In this document: piece by piece, positions 51,128 to 59,370 of the stretch | Position numbering within the stretch: the stretch's first letter is position 1 | How the letters are laid out: every line of letters begins with the position of its first letter | Source of the DNA: Streptomyces sp. NBC_00239 | GTDB lineage: Bacteria; Actinomycetota; Actinomycetes; Streptomycetales; Streptomycetaceae | Assembly (NCBI RefSeq): GCF_036194065.1 | Contig: NZ_CP108095.1 | Span: 4,712,001 to 4,776,000 of the forward strand | DNA: 64,000 bases | Direction of reading: 5' to 3' | Program-made: the position numbers and the translations under genes | Notes under the pieces: generated by a model | What the model saw: only the letters and a program-made list of their open reading frames with translations | Told to the model about the DNA's origin: nothing | Database searches by the model: none

Positions 51128-51544
51128 ATGAATGAACAACTCGGCGCAATCGAGTCGCCCGTACGTCAGTTCGTGGTCCAGCTGTCCGCCACGCCGCGCA
51201 GTGCGCGGCTCGCGCGGTTGCTTGCTGTCGAGCAACTGCGGGCCTGGGGGCTGCCGCTGACCGTGGGGGCGCATGTCGTCGCCGAGTTGACCGCCAACGC
51301 CGTCACGCACGGCCGCGTGCCCGGGCGGGACTTCCGGGTCGGGATGTCCGTCGCGGCGGGGATCCTCCGGATCGAGGTGACGGACACGCGAGGGGCGGAC
51401 CTGCCCGTGGTCCGGGTGCCGGATGCGGAGTCGGGTCGGGGGCTGGTGATCGTGGAGGCGCTGGCCGAGCGGTGGGGTGTCACCCCGGGCCCGGCGCCGC
51501 GCAAGACCGTCTGGGCGGAGGTCTCCGTCCCGGTGGGGCTGTGA
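51128..51544 (+). CDS. Anti-sigma-type (RsbW-like) histidine-kinase-fold ATPase
   Basis: 138 residues with N-box ELTANAVTHGRV, then LRIEVTDTRGADLPVV (G1 region), a G2-type ESGRGLVIVEALAERWGV and the final TVWAEVSVPV. This is the small HATPase family that includes SpoIIAB/RsbW serine kinases and their many Streptomyces relatives. ATG at 51128. Divergent from the DUF5753 regulator. A truncated copy lies at 2095-2321. Confidence 0.92.
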   Translation: MNEQLGAIESPVRQFVVQLSATPRSARLARLLAVEQLRAWGLPLTVGAHVVAELTANAVTHGRVPGRDFRVGMSVAAGILRIEVTDTRGADLPVVRVPDAESGRGLVIVEALAERWGVTPGPAPRKTVWAEVSVPVGL

Positions 51545-51840
51545 CCTGGGGTGATGCGGTACTCGCCGGGTCGGGGTTACCGCGACCCGGTGGCCCGGGA
51601 TCCGGCCGACCGCGACCCGGCGGCGGGCGACGTCAACCAATCAAAGGAACTGGGGAAAGGACCTCACCAGACCCTCCCTGCCTCCCGTAGCTCACACGAG
51701 TGAACCTGGCCAACTGGATTGGATTTCGGGAGGGTTGTCCGGCATATGCTCGCGGCGACCGACAATGGAAATACGTCGGCCCCCGCCGGGACGGCAATCC
51801 CGGGCGAGGGCCTGACCACGAGGAAGAGAACAGCTTCCCG

Positions 51841-53130
51841 ATGGCTTTCACGCAGCCTAACGCGCCCGTGCGCGCAGAGTCCCGTGTTCGTGCCGGGACC
51901 GCCCGATCCGGTGTCGTCCACGTCAACGTCCGGCACCGCAGTCACTTCACGGTGGTGGGCAACCACCTCGCCCAGCACCGCCAACTGTCGCTGACCGCCC
52001 GTGGGCTGGCCCTGTACATCCAGTCGCTGCCGCCGGGCGCCCCGATCGGCATCAAGACGCTGTGCGCCGTGTTCCCGGAGGGCGAGCACCGGATCGCGGG
52101 GGCTTTGCGCGAGCTGGAGGAGTACGGGTACCTCACCCGCACTCGGGAACGGCTCCCGAGTGGCCGCGTCGTGACGCGAACCGTCTCGTACAACCAGCCC
52201 GGTGCGCACCGCAACCGTCCCCCCGGACCCGGACCCGGCCCCGGCCTGGCCCCGGCACCGGACCCGGCCCCGGACCAGCCGCCTCCGTCAGCGGACCCGG
52301 GCCCGGACCGGCCGCCTCCGTCAGCGGACCCGGCCCCGGACCGGCAACTCCCAGCCTCGCCGGCGTTTGAGGCGCGGGGTTTGGGGCGGAGCCCCAAGAC
52401 AACCCGGCTCCGCCGGGCACCGGGCTCCGCCCGGACCCGCGCCTCAAACGCCGGCGAGGCTGGAAGTTGCCCCACGGGCGTCGGCGAGGCTGGGGGTGTT
52501 GCTCCGGGTGCCGGCGAGGCTGGAGGTTGCCCCACGGGCGTCGGCGAGGCTGGGGGTGTTGCTCCGGGTGCCGGCGAGGCTGGAGGTTGCCCCACGGGCG
52601 TCGGCGAGGCTGGGGGTGTTGCTCCGGGTATCGGCGGGGCTGGGAGTTGCCCCACGGGCCTCGGCGAGGGGCGGGGTGTTGCCACGGGCGCCGACGAGGC
52701 GGAGGGCGTCCGGTCCGAGGCCGGGCAGCAAGGACTGGCCCCCGCGGACCCGCTGAGCGCCGCGGCCCGCCGGGTGCTGGGCGGGCTGAGGGAGCGCAAC
52801 CCCCGCCTGCTGCTCGCCGAGCGGGACGTACATCGCCTGGCCCCCCTCCTGGAGGTATGGCTCGTACGCGGGGCCTTGCCCGAGGTGGCAGCGCGCGTGT
52901 TGTCCGCGGACGTTCCCGACGACATCTGGCACCCGGCCGCCTTCGTCGAACACCGCCTCAGGGAGCAGCTGCCGCCCGAAATCCCGCTCCACCGGCTGCC
53001 CCCGGCAGCCCCCGCCCCGGACCGGATCGTCCACCCCCTGCAGAACTGCGAGTCCTGCGACCGCGCCTACCGCGCACCGACCCGCGGCCACTGCCCCGCC
53101 TGCCACCCCGATCCCGAAACCGGTGCCTAG
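51841..53130 (+). CDS. Winged-helix DNA-binding protein with in-frame repeat block and C-terminal zinc knuckle
   Basis: A 429-residue protein. N-terminal 120 residues: VNVRHRSHFTVVGNHLAQHR, then a winged helix SLTARGLALYIQSLP ... RIAGALRELEEYGYLTR, as in replication-initiator-like actinomycete regulators. The centre (about 170-300) is Pro-rich and translated family A repeat. The C-terminal domain has NPRLLLAERDVHRLAPLLEVWL and ends with a CESCDRAY...HCPACHP zinc pair. Start ATG at 51841 fits VHVNVRH homologues. Cellular target unknown. The 51545-51840 gap has AT-richer sequence before it, but no certain promoter. Confidence 0.8.
   Translation: MAFTQPNAPVRAESRVRAGTARSGVVHVNVRHRSHFTVVGNHLAQHRQLSLTARGLALYIQSLPPGAPIGIKTLCAVFPEGEHRIAGALRELEEYGYLTRTRERLPSGRVVTRTVSYNQPGAHRNRPPGPGPGPGLAPAPDPAPDQPPPSADPGPDRPPPSADPAPDRQLPASPAFEARGLGRSPKTTRLRRAPGSARTRASNAGEAGSCPTGVGEAGGVAPGAGEAGGCPTGVGEAGGVAPGAGEAGGCPTGVGEAGGVAPGIGGAGSCPTGLGEGRGVATGADEAEGVRSEAGQQGLAPADPLSAAARRVLGGLRERNPRLLLAERDVHRLAPLLEVWLVRGALPEVAARVLSADVPDDIWHPAAFVEHRLREQLPPEIPLHRLPPAAPAPDRIVHPLQNCESCDRAYRAPTRGHCPACHPDPETGA
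52345..52710. repeat. Family A element plus 60-base tandem array inside the winged-helix gene
   Basis: A full palindromic element (about 52352-52463) reads in frame as SPAFEARGLGRSPK. It is followed by about four copies of a 60-base unit (CCCCACGGGCGTCGGCGAGG ... CCGGGTGCCGGCGAGGC), starting at about 52469, 52529, 52589 and 52649. The 60-base period is 20 codons (GVGEAGGVAPGAGEAGGCPT), so the frame is kept. Confidence 0.95.
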
Positions 53131-53179
53131 CATGAAGGTGATGACTCGGGCCCCGGGCCACAGACGAGGAGCCGCCGCC

Positions 53180-53782
53180 ATGACCGTCGCATCGGACGCA
53201 TCACGCCGTGCCACCGCGCCGTACAAGGCGATGCGGGACGCTCTGGAAGCGCTGGACGACGCCGTTCCCGGAAAGTTCGAGATCACCAAGGAAGGGATCG
53301 TGCACGACATGATGTCCCCCGGACGTCCGCACGAACTGACCGCGGGCCTGGTCAGCCGGCGCCTGGAGAAGGTCATGCCGGACGACATCTGGGCGCACAC
53401 GGGTACGCCCGACGTCGAGGACGAGCCCCACGGCATCCTCAGGCACCCGGACGTCATGGTGATCGCGCGGAGCGACATGGCGGGTGAGGGGGCGTTCGAC
53501 CCGCGCACGGTCATCGCGGCCATCGAGGTGGTGTCCGAGTCCAATCCGGAGAACGACTGGGTGGGCAAGGTGCGTGACTACCCCCTCCTGGGCGTCCCCG
53601 TCTACGCCCTGTTCGACCCCCGCACCGGGACGGGCGCCGTACTGACCGACATCCACCCCACCCCCGCGGGCCCCCGGTACGCCACCCGCACCGACTTCCT
53701 CTACGGCGAGGACGTCACCATCGCCGACTGGACGATCTCGACCACCGACCTCCCCCTCTACGGGCCCAAGCGGCAGACGTGA
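53180..53782 (+). CDS. Uma2-family protein (restriction-endonuclease-like)
   Basis: 200 residues of the Uma2/DUF820 family: KFEITKEGIVHDMMSPG, RHPDVMVIARSDMA, TVIAAIEVVSESNPENDW and KVRDYPLLGVPVYALFDPR. The D...E-V-x-S pattern (PDVMVIA ... IEVVSES) is the PD-(D/E)XK nuclease core. It is common in multiple copies in Streptomyces; its true function is unproven. ATG at 53180 has AGGAG 7 bases or more upstream. Confidence 0.93.
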   Translation: MTVASDASRRATAPYKAMRDALEALDDAVPGKFEITKEGIVHDMMSPGRPHELTAGLVSRRLEKVMPDDIWAHTGTPDVEDEPHGILRHPDVMVIARSDMAGEGAFDPRTVIAAIEVVSESNPENDWVGKVRDYPLLGVPVYALFDPRTGTGAVLTDIHPTPAGPRYATRTDFLYGEDVTIADWTISTTDLPLYGPKRQT

Positions 53783-53817
53783 TCCCTCTGAACCGCCCCG
53801 TCGCGCTCCTCACGACG

Positions 53818-54636
53818 TCAGAAGTACAGGAACGGGATCAGGGCGGGCGGCAGTGACGGGGACGACAGGATGTCGTAGTGGGTGGCGGACGGGAGGATCG
53901 CGAGGCGGTGGCGGGGGCCGTCCGCGGCGGGGGGCGGCCCGGAGGGGCCCGGGTCGCTGAGGCCGCCGCCCAGCAGGGCGTAGAACTCCACCATGTGCGC
54001 CGGGCGGATCGAGTCCGTGTCGCCGTACACGAGCAGGGTCGGGGACGTCAGGGCGCGGATCTCGGCGGACCAGTCGTACGGGCGGCGCATCAGCTCCCCG
54101 CACTTGGCGACCAGCGCCGGCCAGTCCCCGGGCCGCGGCGCCAGCCGCGCGTACAGCTCGTACTGCGGTGACTGGCGCATCGGTTCGGCGGCGGCCTCGC
54201 TGAGGACCTGGAAGCCGGCCAGCACCTCCGGGTGCCAGCCGTCGTGCCGGTACGGGATGGAGACCAGCACCAGCCGCCGGACCAGGGCGGGGTGCCGGAC
54301 CGCGGTCCACAACGCGGCCATGCCGCCGAGCGAGTAGCCCAGTACGTCCGCCTGCCCGACGCCCAGGTGGTGCAGCAGCGCGGCGACGTCGTCCGCGAGG
54401 AGCTCCGGGCGCAGCGGCCGGCCCGGAACGTCCGGGGTGCGGCCGTGGCCCTGCAGGTCCGCGACGATCACCCTGCGGTGCGCGGTCAGGGCGCGCAGCA
54501 GCGGCTCGTACATCTCGCCCGCGCCGAGGCCGCCGTGCAGCAGGACGAGCGGCTCGCCCGAGCCGTGGTCCTCGTAGTACAGGGACGGGCCGGCCCCGGG
54601 TAGCGGTGCGTAGCCCGTCCTGCGTGCCATCCTCAT
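53818..54636 (-). CDS. Alpha/beta-hydrolase
   Basis: 272 residues. Oxyanion region LLHGGLGAGEMYEP, nucleophile elbow GYSLGGMAAL (Ser near 105), acid in LLVYGDTDSIRP and His in PSATHYDILSSPSLP. The substrate cannot be deduced. ATG at 54636 follows GGAGGGCGGGGACG. It reads the same way as the aminotransferase upstream, 70 bases apart, so the two may be co-transcribed. Confidence 0.93.
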   Translation of the reverse strand: MRMARRTGYAPLPGAGPSLYYEDHGSGEPLVLLHGGLGAGEMYEPLLRALTAHRRVIVADLQGHGRTPDVPGRPLRPELLADDVAALLHHLGVGQADVLGYSLGGMAALWTAVRHPALVRRLVLVSIPYRHDGWHPEVLAGFQVLSEAAAEPMRQSPQYELYARLAPRPGDWPALVAKCGELMRRPYDWSAEIRALTSPTLLVYGDTDSIRPAHMVEFYALLGGGLSDPGPSGPPPAADGPRHRLAILPSATHYDILSSPSLPPALIPFLYF

Positions 54637-54706
54637 CGTCCCCGCCCTCCGCGTGCCGACTCGTTCCGCAGGAAGGTAGACCCCCGAACTGAGGGCAACT
54701 CATCGG

Positions 54707-55897
54707 TCAGGCCGAAAACGCCCGTTCCAGGCGGCGCAGGCCCTCCTTGATCTCCTCCGGGGTGTGGGTGGTGAAGGAGAGGCGCAGGGTGCGGGTGTCG
54801 GGTTCGCCGGTGTAGAAGGGGGCGCCCGGGACGAAGGCGACGTCGTGGGCGATGGCCTGCTTGAGGAGGGCCGTCGCGTCGAGGCCCTCGGGCAGCCGGG
54901 CCCACACGAACATGCCGCCCTCGGGCCGGTTCCACCGCGACCCGGCCGGCAGCGCGTCGCCGAGCCCGGCGAGCAGCGCGTCGCGGCGCGCACCGTAGGC
55001 GGTACGGATCTTCGCCACGTGCGCGTCGAGGTCGTTGGCGGCGAGGTAGCGGGCGGCGGCTATCTGGTCCACGGTCGAGGTGTGCAGGTCGGCGGCCTGC
55101 TTGGCGACGGCGGCGGCCCGGCGCAGGGCCGCGGGCGCGCGCAGCCAGCCCAGCCGCAGGCCCGGCGCCATGATCTTGGAGAAGCTGCCGAGGAGCGCCG
55201 TACGGTCCTCGGCGCCCGGGTGCGCGGCCAGCCACGGCACCTCGGCGCCCTCGTAACGGAGTTCGCCGTACGGGTCGTCCTCGATCAGCCACAGGCCGAG
55301 CCGGCCGGCGGTCTCCGCGACGGCGGCGCGGCGGGCCGCGGGCAGGGTGCGGCCGGTGGGGTTCTGGAAGGTGGGCACCGAGTACAGGAGCTTGGGGCGC
55401 TCGCGCAGCACCAGCTCCTCCAAGGCCTCGGGGATGATCCCGTCCTCGTCGCACGGGACGGCGACGACCCGGGCGCCCGCGAGGCCGAAGCACTGGAGGG
55501 CGGCGAGGTAGGTGGGGTTCTCGACGAGGACCACGTCGCCGGGCTCGACGAGGGTCGCCGTGATCAGCGTCAGGGCCTGCTGCGAACCGGTGGTGATCAG
55601 CACGTCGTCGGGGTCGGTGGCCAGCCCGCGGGCGCTCGCCCGGGCCGCGACGGTCGCGCGCAGCTCGGGCGCGCCCTCGGTGGTCGAGTACTGGAGCGCG
55701 CGGGCCCCGCTGTCCGCGAACGCGGCGTCGTACGCGGCCCGCAGCCCGGTCGTGTCGAACAGCTCGGGCGCCGGCAGCCCGCCCGCGAACGAGATCACCC
55801 CGGGCCGCTCGGTGAGCGCGAGGATCTCCCGTACGGGCGAGCCGCCGACCGAGGTCGCGCGGGCGGCAAACGCGGGGGGCTGGGCGGCGGCAGGCAT
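54707..55897 (-). CDS. PLP-dependent aminotransferase (fold type I)
   Basis: 396 residues: ERPGVISFAGGLPAPELFD at the start, TTGSQQALTL, ENPTYLAALQCF, PTFQNPTGRTLP and the PLP-lysine segment LLGSFSKIMAPGLRLGW. This matches 2-aminoadipate/aromatic (MocR-like catalytic half) aminotransferases, without a helix-turn-helix. ATG at 55897 has GGGAGC 5 bases upstream; the in-frame start at 55945 is less likely. Exact amino acid unknown. Confidence 0.94.
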   Translation of the reverse strand: MPAAAQPPAFAARATSVGGSPVREILALTERPGVISFAGGLPAPELFDTTGLRAAYDAAFADSGARALQYSTTEGAPELRATVAARASARGLATDPDDVLITTGSQQALTLITATLVEPGDVVLVENPTYLAALQCFGLAGARVVAVPCDEDGIIPEALEELVLRERPKLLYSVPTFQNPTGRTLPAARRAAVAETAGRLGLWLIEDDPYGELRYEGAEVPWLAAHPGAEDRTALLGSFSKIMAPGLRLGWLRAPAALRRAAAVAKQAADLHTSTVDQIAAARYLAANDLDAHVAKIRTAYGARRDALLAGLGDALPAGSRWNRPEGGMFVWARLPEGLDATALLKQAIAHDVAFVPGAPFYTGEPDTRTLRLSFTTHTPEEIKEGLRRLERAFSA

Positions 55898-56196
55898 GGG
55901 GGCTCCCGGAACGGCGGCGGCGGACGTGCATGCGATTCCGGCCACCCTAGCCGGGATTACGTGCAGCCGACACCTATCTTTCCGGAGTTGGTACCTCCCC
56001 TTCGCGTTGCTCTACTCCCGCTCCAGCAAGGGGAGTTGGGCGGCCCGGCCTCAGCGCCGGCTTCGGCGCCGACCCCAGCCCCGGCGCGAGCCCCGGCCCC
56101 AGCCCCAGCGCCGGCCGCCCAGCCCCAGCCCCCCCCTGTGCCCGCCCGTGCATACCCGTTCCTGCCCGTGGCGGGCGGTGGCGCCGGAGGGCCGGG
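55898..56196. other. Intergenic gap, repetitive GCCCCAGCCCCGG tract
   Basis: The first 140 bases contain a likely minus-strand promoter region for the aminotransferase. From about 56055 there is a low-complexity run of CCCCAGC/CCCCGGC units. No gene is supported. Confidence 0.5.
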
Positions 56197-57432
56197 TCAG
56201 AAGGCCCCGTTGAGCCCCCACCACTCGGAGTCCGACACGAACCCGGCGGCGAGGGTGCCGTCGCCGCGGCCCGGGTAGCGCATCAGCTTGCCGCTGCTCG
56301 TGACCGTCGCGATGTCGAGGCGCCCGTCGCCGGTGATGTCGCCGTTGGCGACGATCGACGTCATGGAGTTCCAGCCGCCGCTGCCGATCAGGCGGCGCGG
56401 CGCCAGGCCGCCGGCGGCCGTGCCCGGGTACAGCCACAGCCGGCCGGTGGCGGTCTCGCGGGCCAGCAGGTCCGGGCGGCCGTCGCGCGTCAGGTCACCC
56501 GCGCCGACCAGCGCGTTCATCGCACCCCAGCCGCTGCCGCCGATCAGCCGGCGGGCGCCGAGGCCGCCGGTGGCCGTCCCCGGGTACAGCCACAGCTTCC
56601 CGGTGGCGGTCTCGCGGGCGACGAGATCGCCCCGGCGGTCGCCGGTCAGGTCGCCGAACGCGGTGATCAGGGACATGGAGTTCCAGCCGACGCTGCCGAT
56701 CACGCGCCGCGGGAGGAAGTCCCCGTCGCCGGTGCCCGGGTACAGCCACAGCTTCCCGGTGGCGCGCTCGCGGGCGATCAGGTCCTCCCGGCCGTCCCGG
56801 CTGAAGTCGCCGTGCCGGGTGATCGCGCTCATGCCGTTCCAGCCGCTCACCCCGGCCAGCCACGCGTCGCCGTCGCCCGAGACGAACCACAGCGCGCCCG
56901 TCTCGTCGCGCACGAGGACGTCGGAACGCCGGTCGCCGTTCAGGTCGCCGAAGCCGGTGGCGGTGGTGCCGGGCTCGTCCCACCAGAAGGGGAAGGCCGG
57001 AAGGACGCACTCACGGGCGGTGCGGACGAACTTCAGCGAGCTCTTGTCCAGGTGCGCGGTGCCGCTGTAGCCCGTACCGGCGGTGTGCGGTCTGACCGCC
57101 GTCCAGCTGCCCGCCGGCCCGGTCTCCACCTCGTAGTTGCGGCCCGAGTACAGGCAGGCGACCCACGAGGTCCGGTTGGTGAAGGACCGGATCCGGTTGT
57201 CGTACGTGCTCCCCAGCCAGGGGGTGTCGGTGTCCGTCTGGAGGCGGGACCCGGTGGCCGTGGTGTTCGTCCAGGCGCAGAAGCGCCCGGCGGCACAGTC
57301 CCCGAACCCGGCCGCGTCGGCCCGCGCGGCAGGTGCGGTGGCAAGTCCCAGGGCGCCGAGTAGGAGTGTGCCCAGTCCGAGTGCGATGCCCGCGGTCGCG
57401 CCGCGCAGAAGTCCCTTACGTCCCTTGAGCAT
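56197..57432 (-). CDS. Secreted FG-GAP/VCBS-repeat protein with I36-like N-terminal domain
   Basis: 411 residues. Signal peptide LRGATAGIALGLGTLLL... ARA. The N-terminal domain (FGDCAAGRFCAWTNTTATGS, SWVACLYSGRNY) resembles peptidase-inhibitor-I36 proteins with paired Cys. Five FG-GAP/VCBS units follow (GFGDLNGDRRSDVLVRD, GDFSRDGREDLIARE, FGDLTGDRRGDLVARE, GDLTRDGRPDLLARE, NGDITGDGRLDIATV), each with a Ca-binding DxNxDG-like loop. Extracellular binding role presumed. ATG at 57432 follows GGAAGGGAC. Confidence 0.9.
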   Translation of the reverse strand: MLKGRKGLLRGATAGIALGLGTLLLGALGLATAPAARADAAGFGDCAAGRFCAWTNTTATGSRLQTDTDTPWLGSTYDNRIRSFTNRTSWVACLYSGRNYEVETGPAGSWTAVRPHTAGTGYSGTAHLDKSSLKFVRTARECVLPAFPFWWDEPGTTATGFGDLNGDRRSDVLVRDETGALWFVSGDGDAWLAGVSGWNGMSAITRHGDFSRDGREDLIARERATGKLWLYPGTGDGDFLPRRVIGSVGWNSMSLITAFGDLTGDRRGDLVARETATGKLWLYPGTATGGLGARRLIGGSGWGAMNALVGAGDLTRDGRPDLLARETATGRLWLYPGTAAGGLAPRRLIGSGGWNSMTSIVANGDITGDGRLDIATVTSSGKLMRYPGRGDGTLAAGFVSDSEWWGLNGAF

Positions 57433-57635
57433 GAGCCGGGTCCCTTCCGAGTGGGTGTGCGGCGCGGTGCTCGCGCCGTGCTCTCGGAGAGGACGGATGC
57501 GGGCGGGAGCGGCCCGGGTTCCCGGCGCTCCCGCCTTGTGGCCGGACCGGGGCAATGTCCGCGTCCGGTTCCCGCGGTGTCCGCGTAGTGCTGCCGGCCG
57601 GACGGCCCGCCGCCGGCGGCAGTGCGGGCTTGCCC

Positions 57636-57700
57636 CGCCTCCCGGCGACTGCCCGCCTCCCGGCGACTGCCCGCCTCCCGGCGACTGCCCCGCCTCCCCA
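57636..57700. repeat. 18-base tandem repeat, intergenic
   Basis: Three exact copies of CGCCTCCCGGCGACTGCC start at 57636, 57654 and 57672, with a partial fourth. They lie in the 340-base divergent gap between the FG-GAP and EthD-like genes, where no gene is seen. Confidence 0.92.
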
Positions 57701-57740
57701 CGGCGGTTGCCCCCCGCCCCCCGGCGGTGCCGGACTCTCG

Positions 57741-57759
57741 TAATCTGATACAGCATCAG
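57741..57759 (+). promoter_or_regulatory. Operator-like palindrome upstream of EthD-like gene
   Basis: TAATCTGATACAGCATCAG: CTGAT and ATCAG arms around five bases, 13 bases before the start ATG. It matches the site upstream of the SDR gene (TAATCTGA, five-base spacer, TCAG). There is no Shine-Dalgarno sequence and TAATCT could be the -10 box, so the transcript may be leaderless or nearly so. Confidence 0.6.
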
Positions 57760-57772
57760 TTAGACCGGTCGC

Positions 57773-58669
57773 ATGACCCGAGAATCCGGAGCAGAAGGCT
57801 CCCGAACCGAAGACCCCCGAACCGAAGACTCGCGGGCGCAGGACACCCGGCCCGAGGCGTACGCGGAGCTGGCCGCCGTCGGTCCGTACGGGGTGCGGCC
57901 CGGCCACGCGCTGATCACCATGGTCGAGCCGCATCCCGGGCACGAGTTCGCGTACAACCGCTGGTACGAGGACGACCACTACTACGCCGGGGCGATGGCC
58001 ATGCCCTGGATGTACGCGGGCCGGCGCTGGGTGGCGACCCGGGAGCTGCAAGAGCTGCGGTACCCGGAGAAGTCGGCCGTCGCCCAGCCCGTCACCGCCG
58101 GCTGCTACCTCTCCACGTACTGGGTGACGGCCGGCCGGTACGACGAGCACATGAAGTGGACCGTCGGCATCAACAAGCGCCTCAACCGCGACGGACGCGT
58201 CTACCAGGACCGCACGCACGTGTTCACCGCCTTCCAGGACCACGTGGCGAGCGTCTACCGGGACGGGGCCGCGGGCCCCCGCGACTTCCACGCCCTCGAC
58301 CACCCGTACCGCGGGCTGGTCCTCCAGGCCGTCGACGCCGACGGGCCGGAGCAGCGCGCCGAACTGCTGGAGTGGCTGCGGTCGCGGGCCCTGCCGAAGC
58401 GGCTGGCCGGCGGGCCGGCGGCCATGGTCACGGTCTTCCGGCCGACCCCGCTGCCGGGCGACCGCATGACCTACGTCAAGCAGGTCGAGGGCGTCGACAC
58501 CCGGCTGACGCTGCTGTGGTTCCTGGAGGCCGACCCGCGGGAGTGCTGGGACCGGTTCCGCGGGCTGGACGCGGAGGTCGCGGAGAGCGGGCTGGGGCGG
58601 GTGGAGCTGGTCGCGCCGTTCATCCCGACCGTGCCGGGCACCGACCGGTACGTGGACCAGCTGCGCTGA
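57773..58669 (+). CDS. EthD-like / dimeric alpha-beta-barrel conserved protein
   Basis: 298 residues. After an acidic tail (EDPRTEDSRAQDTRPEAYAE), the first ferredoxin-like half has HALITMVEPHPGHEFAYNRWYEDDHYYAGAM and the second has GDRMTYVKQVEGVDTRLTLLWFLE. Conserved residues H, NRWYEDDHYY and WVTAGRYDEHM are typical of this actinobacterial family near aromatic or steroid catabolic genes. Function unknown. ATG at 57773 lacks a ribosome site; the operator-like sequence sits directly upstream. Confidence 0.7.
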   Translation: MTRESGAEGSRTEDPRTEDSRAQDTRPEAYAELAAVGPYGVRPGHALITMVEPHPGHEFAYNRWYEDDHYYAGAMAMPWMYAGRRWVATRELQELRYPEKSAVAQPVTAGCYLSTYWVTAGRYDEHMKWTVGINKRLNRDGRVYQDRTHVFTAFQDHVASVYRDGAAGPRDFHALDHPYRGLVLQAVDADGPEQRAELLEWLRSRALPKRLAGGPAAMVTVFRPTPLPGDRMTYVKQVEGVDTRLTLLWFLEADPRECWDRFRGLDAEVAESGLGRVELVAPFIPTVPGTDRYVDQLR

Positions 58670-58858
58670 TCCCCGGACCCGCCGTGCCGGGCGTACGTAC
58701 GAACGGCCCGCGTCCGCGCCCGTGTCCCGGCGCGGTCCCGGTCCCGGTTCTGGAGGGGGCCCGGGCATGGCCGAGCCCCCTCGGCCAGGACGGCGTGCCG
58801 GTCGAGAGGGCTCATGTCAGTAGTGCGTCGGTTGCGGATGGCGTGTTCTCCCCTGCGT

Positions 58859-59071
58859 TCAGGCGAGGTGCCCCAGCGGGCCCCGGGTCACGCCGGAGAC
58901 GAAGGAAGTCCACGAGCCGGGCGCGAAGGTGAGGGACGGACCGCCCTGCACCTTCGAGTCCTGCACCGCGATCTCGGCCACGACGGGGGACTTGACCTCC
59001 ACGCATGCACCGTTTCCGGCAGAATACGAGGACTTCGTCCAGTTCATCGTGGCACCCTGGTGAATCGCCAT
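58859..59071 (-). CDS. DUF397 protein
   Basis: 70 residues: NWTKSSYSAGNGACVEVKSP, then EIAVQDSKVQGGPSLTFAPGSWTSF. ATG at 59071 has GGAG 5 bases upstream. The DUF5753 regulator at 59371-60261 is the next gene upstream on the same strand, 299 bases away; AT-rich sequence in this gap suggests its own promoter. This pairing is standard in Streptomyces. Confidence 0.92.
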   Translation of the reverse strand: MAIHQGATMNWTKSSYSAGNGACVEVKSPVVAEIAVQDSKVQGGPSLTFAPGSWTSFVSGVTRGPLGHLA

Positions 59072-59370
59072 TTTCACTCCGGTTTGAGAAGTCGAGTTGC
59101 TGTCGAGTTGCTTCGAGATCTGTCGAGCTGATCTCGCGCCAACCTTTTCCTGATTGGCGTGATCGACGCTACTCGCCGAAGTCCGAGTCTGAAGAGGGCG
59201 TTCACTCGACTGGATGGCATATTCCAGTAGGGTCTTCCGCGGCCGGGCGTTGACGGTGTACCGTACCGGCTCGCCTCGCCGCCAGCCCGTGACCTGCGGG
59301 TATCTGCCGCGACCTGTCCGCGTTTCGGGCTTTCCGCCGGATTTACCGGCAGGCGGGCAGATGCGGACGC

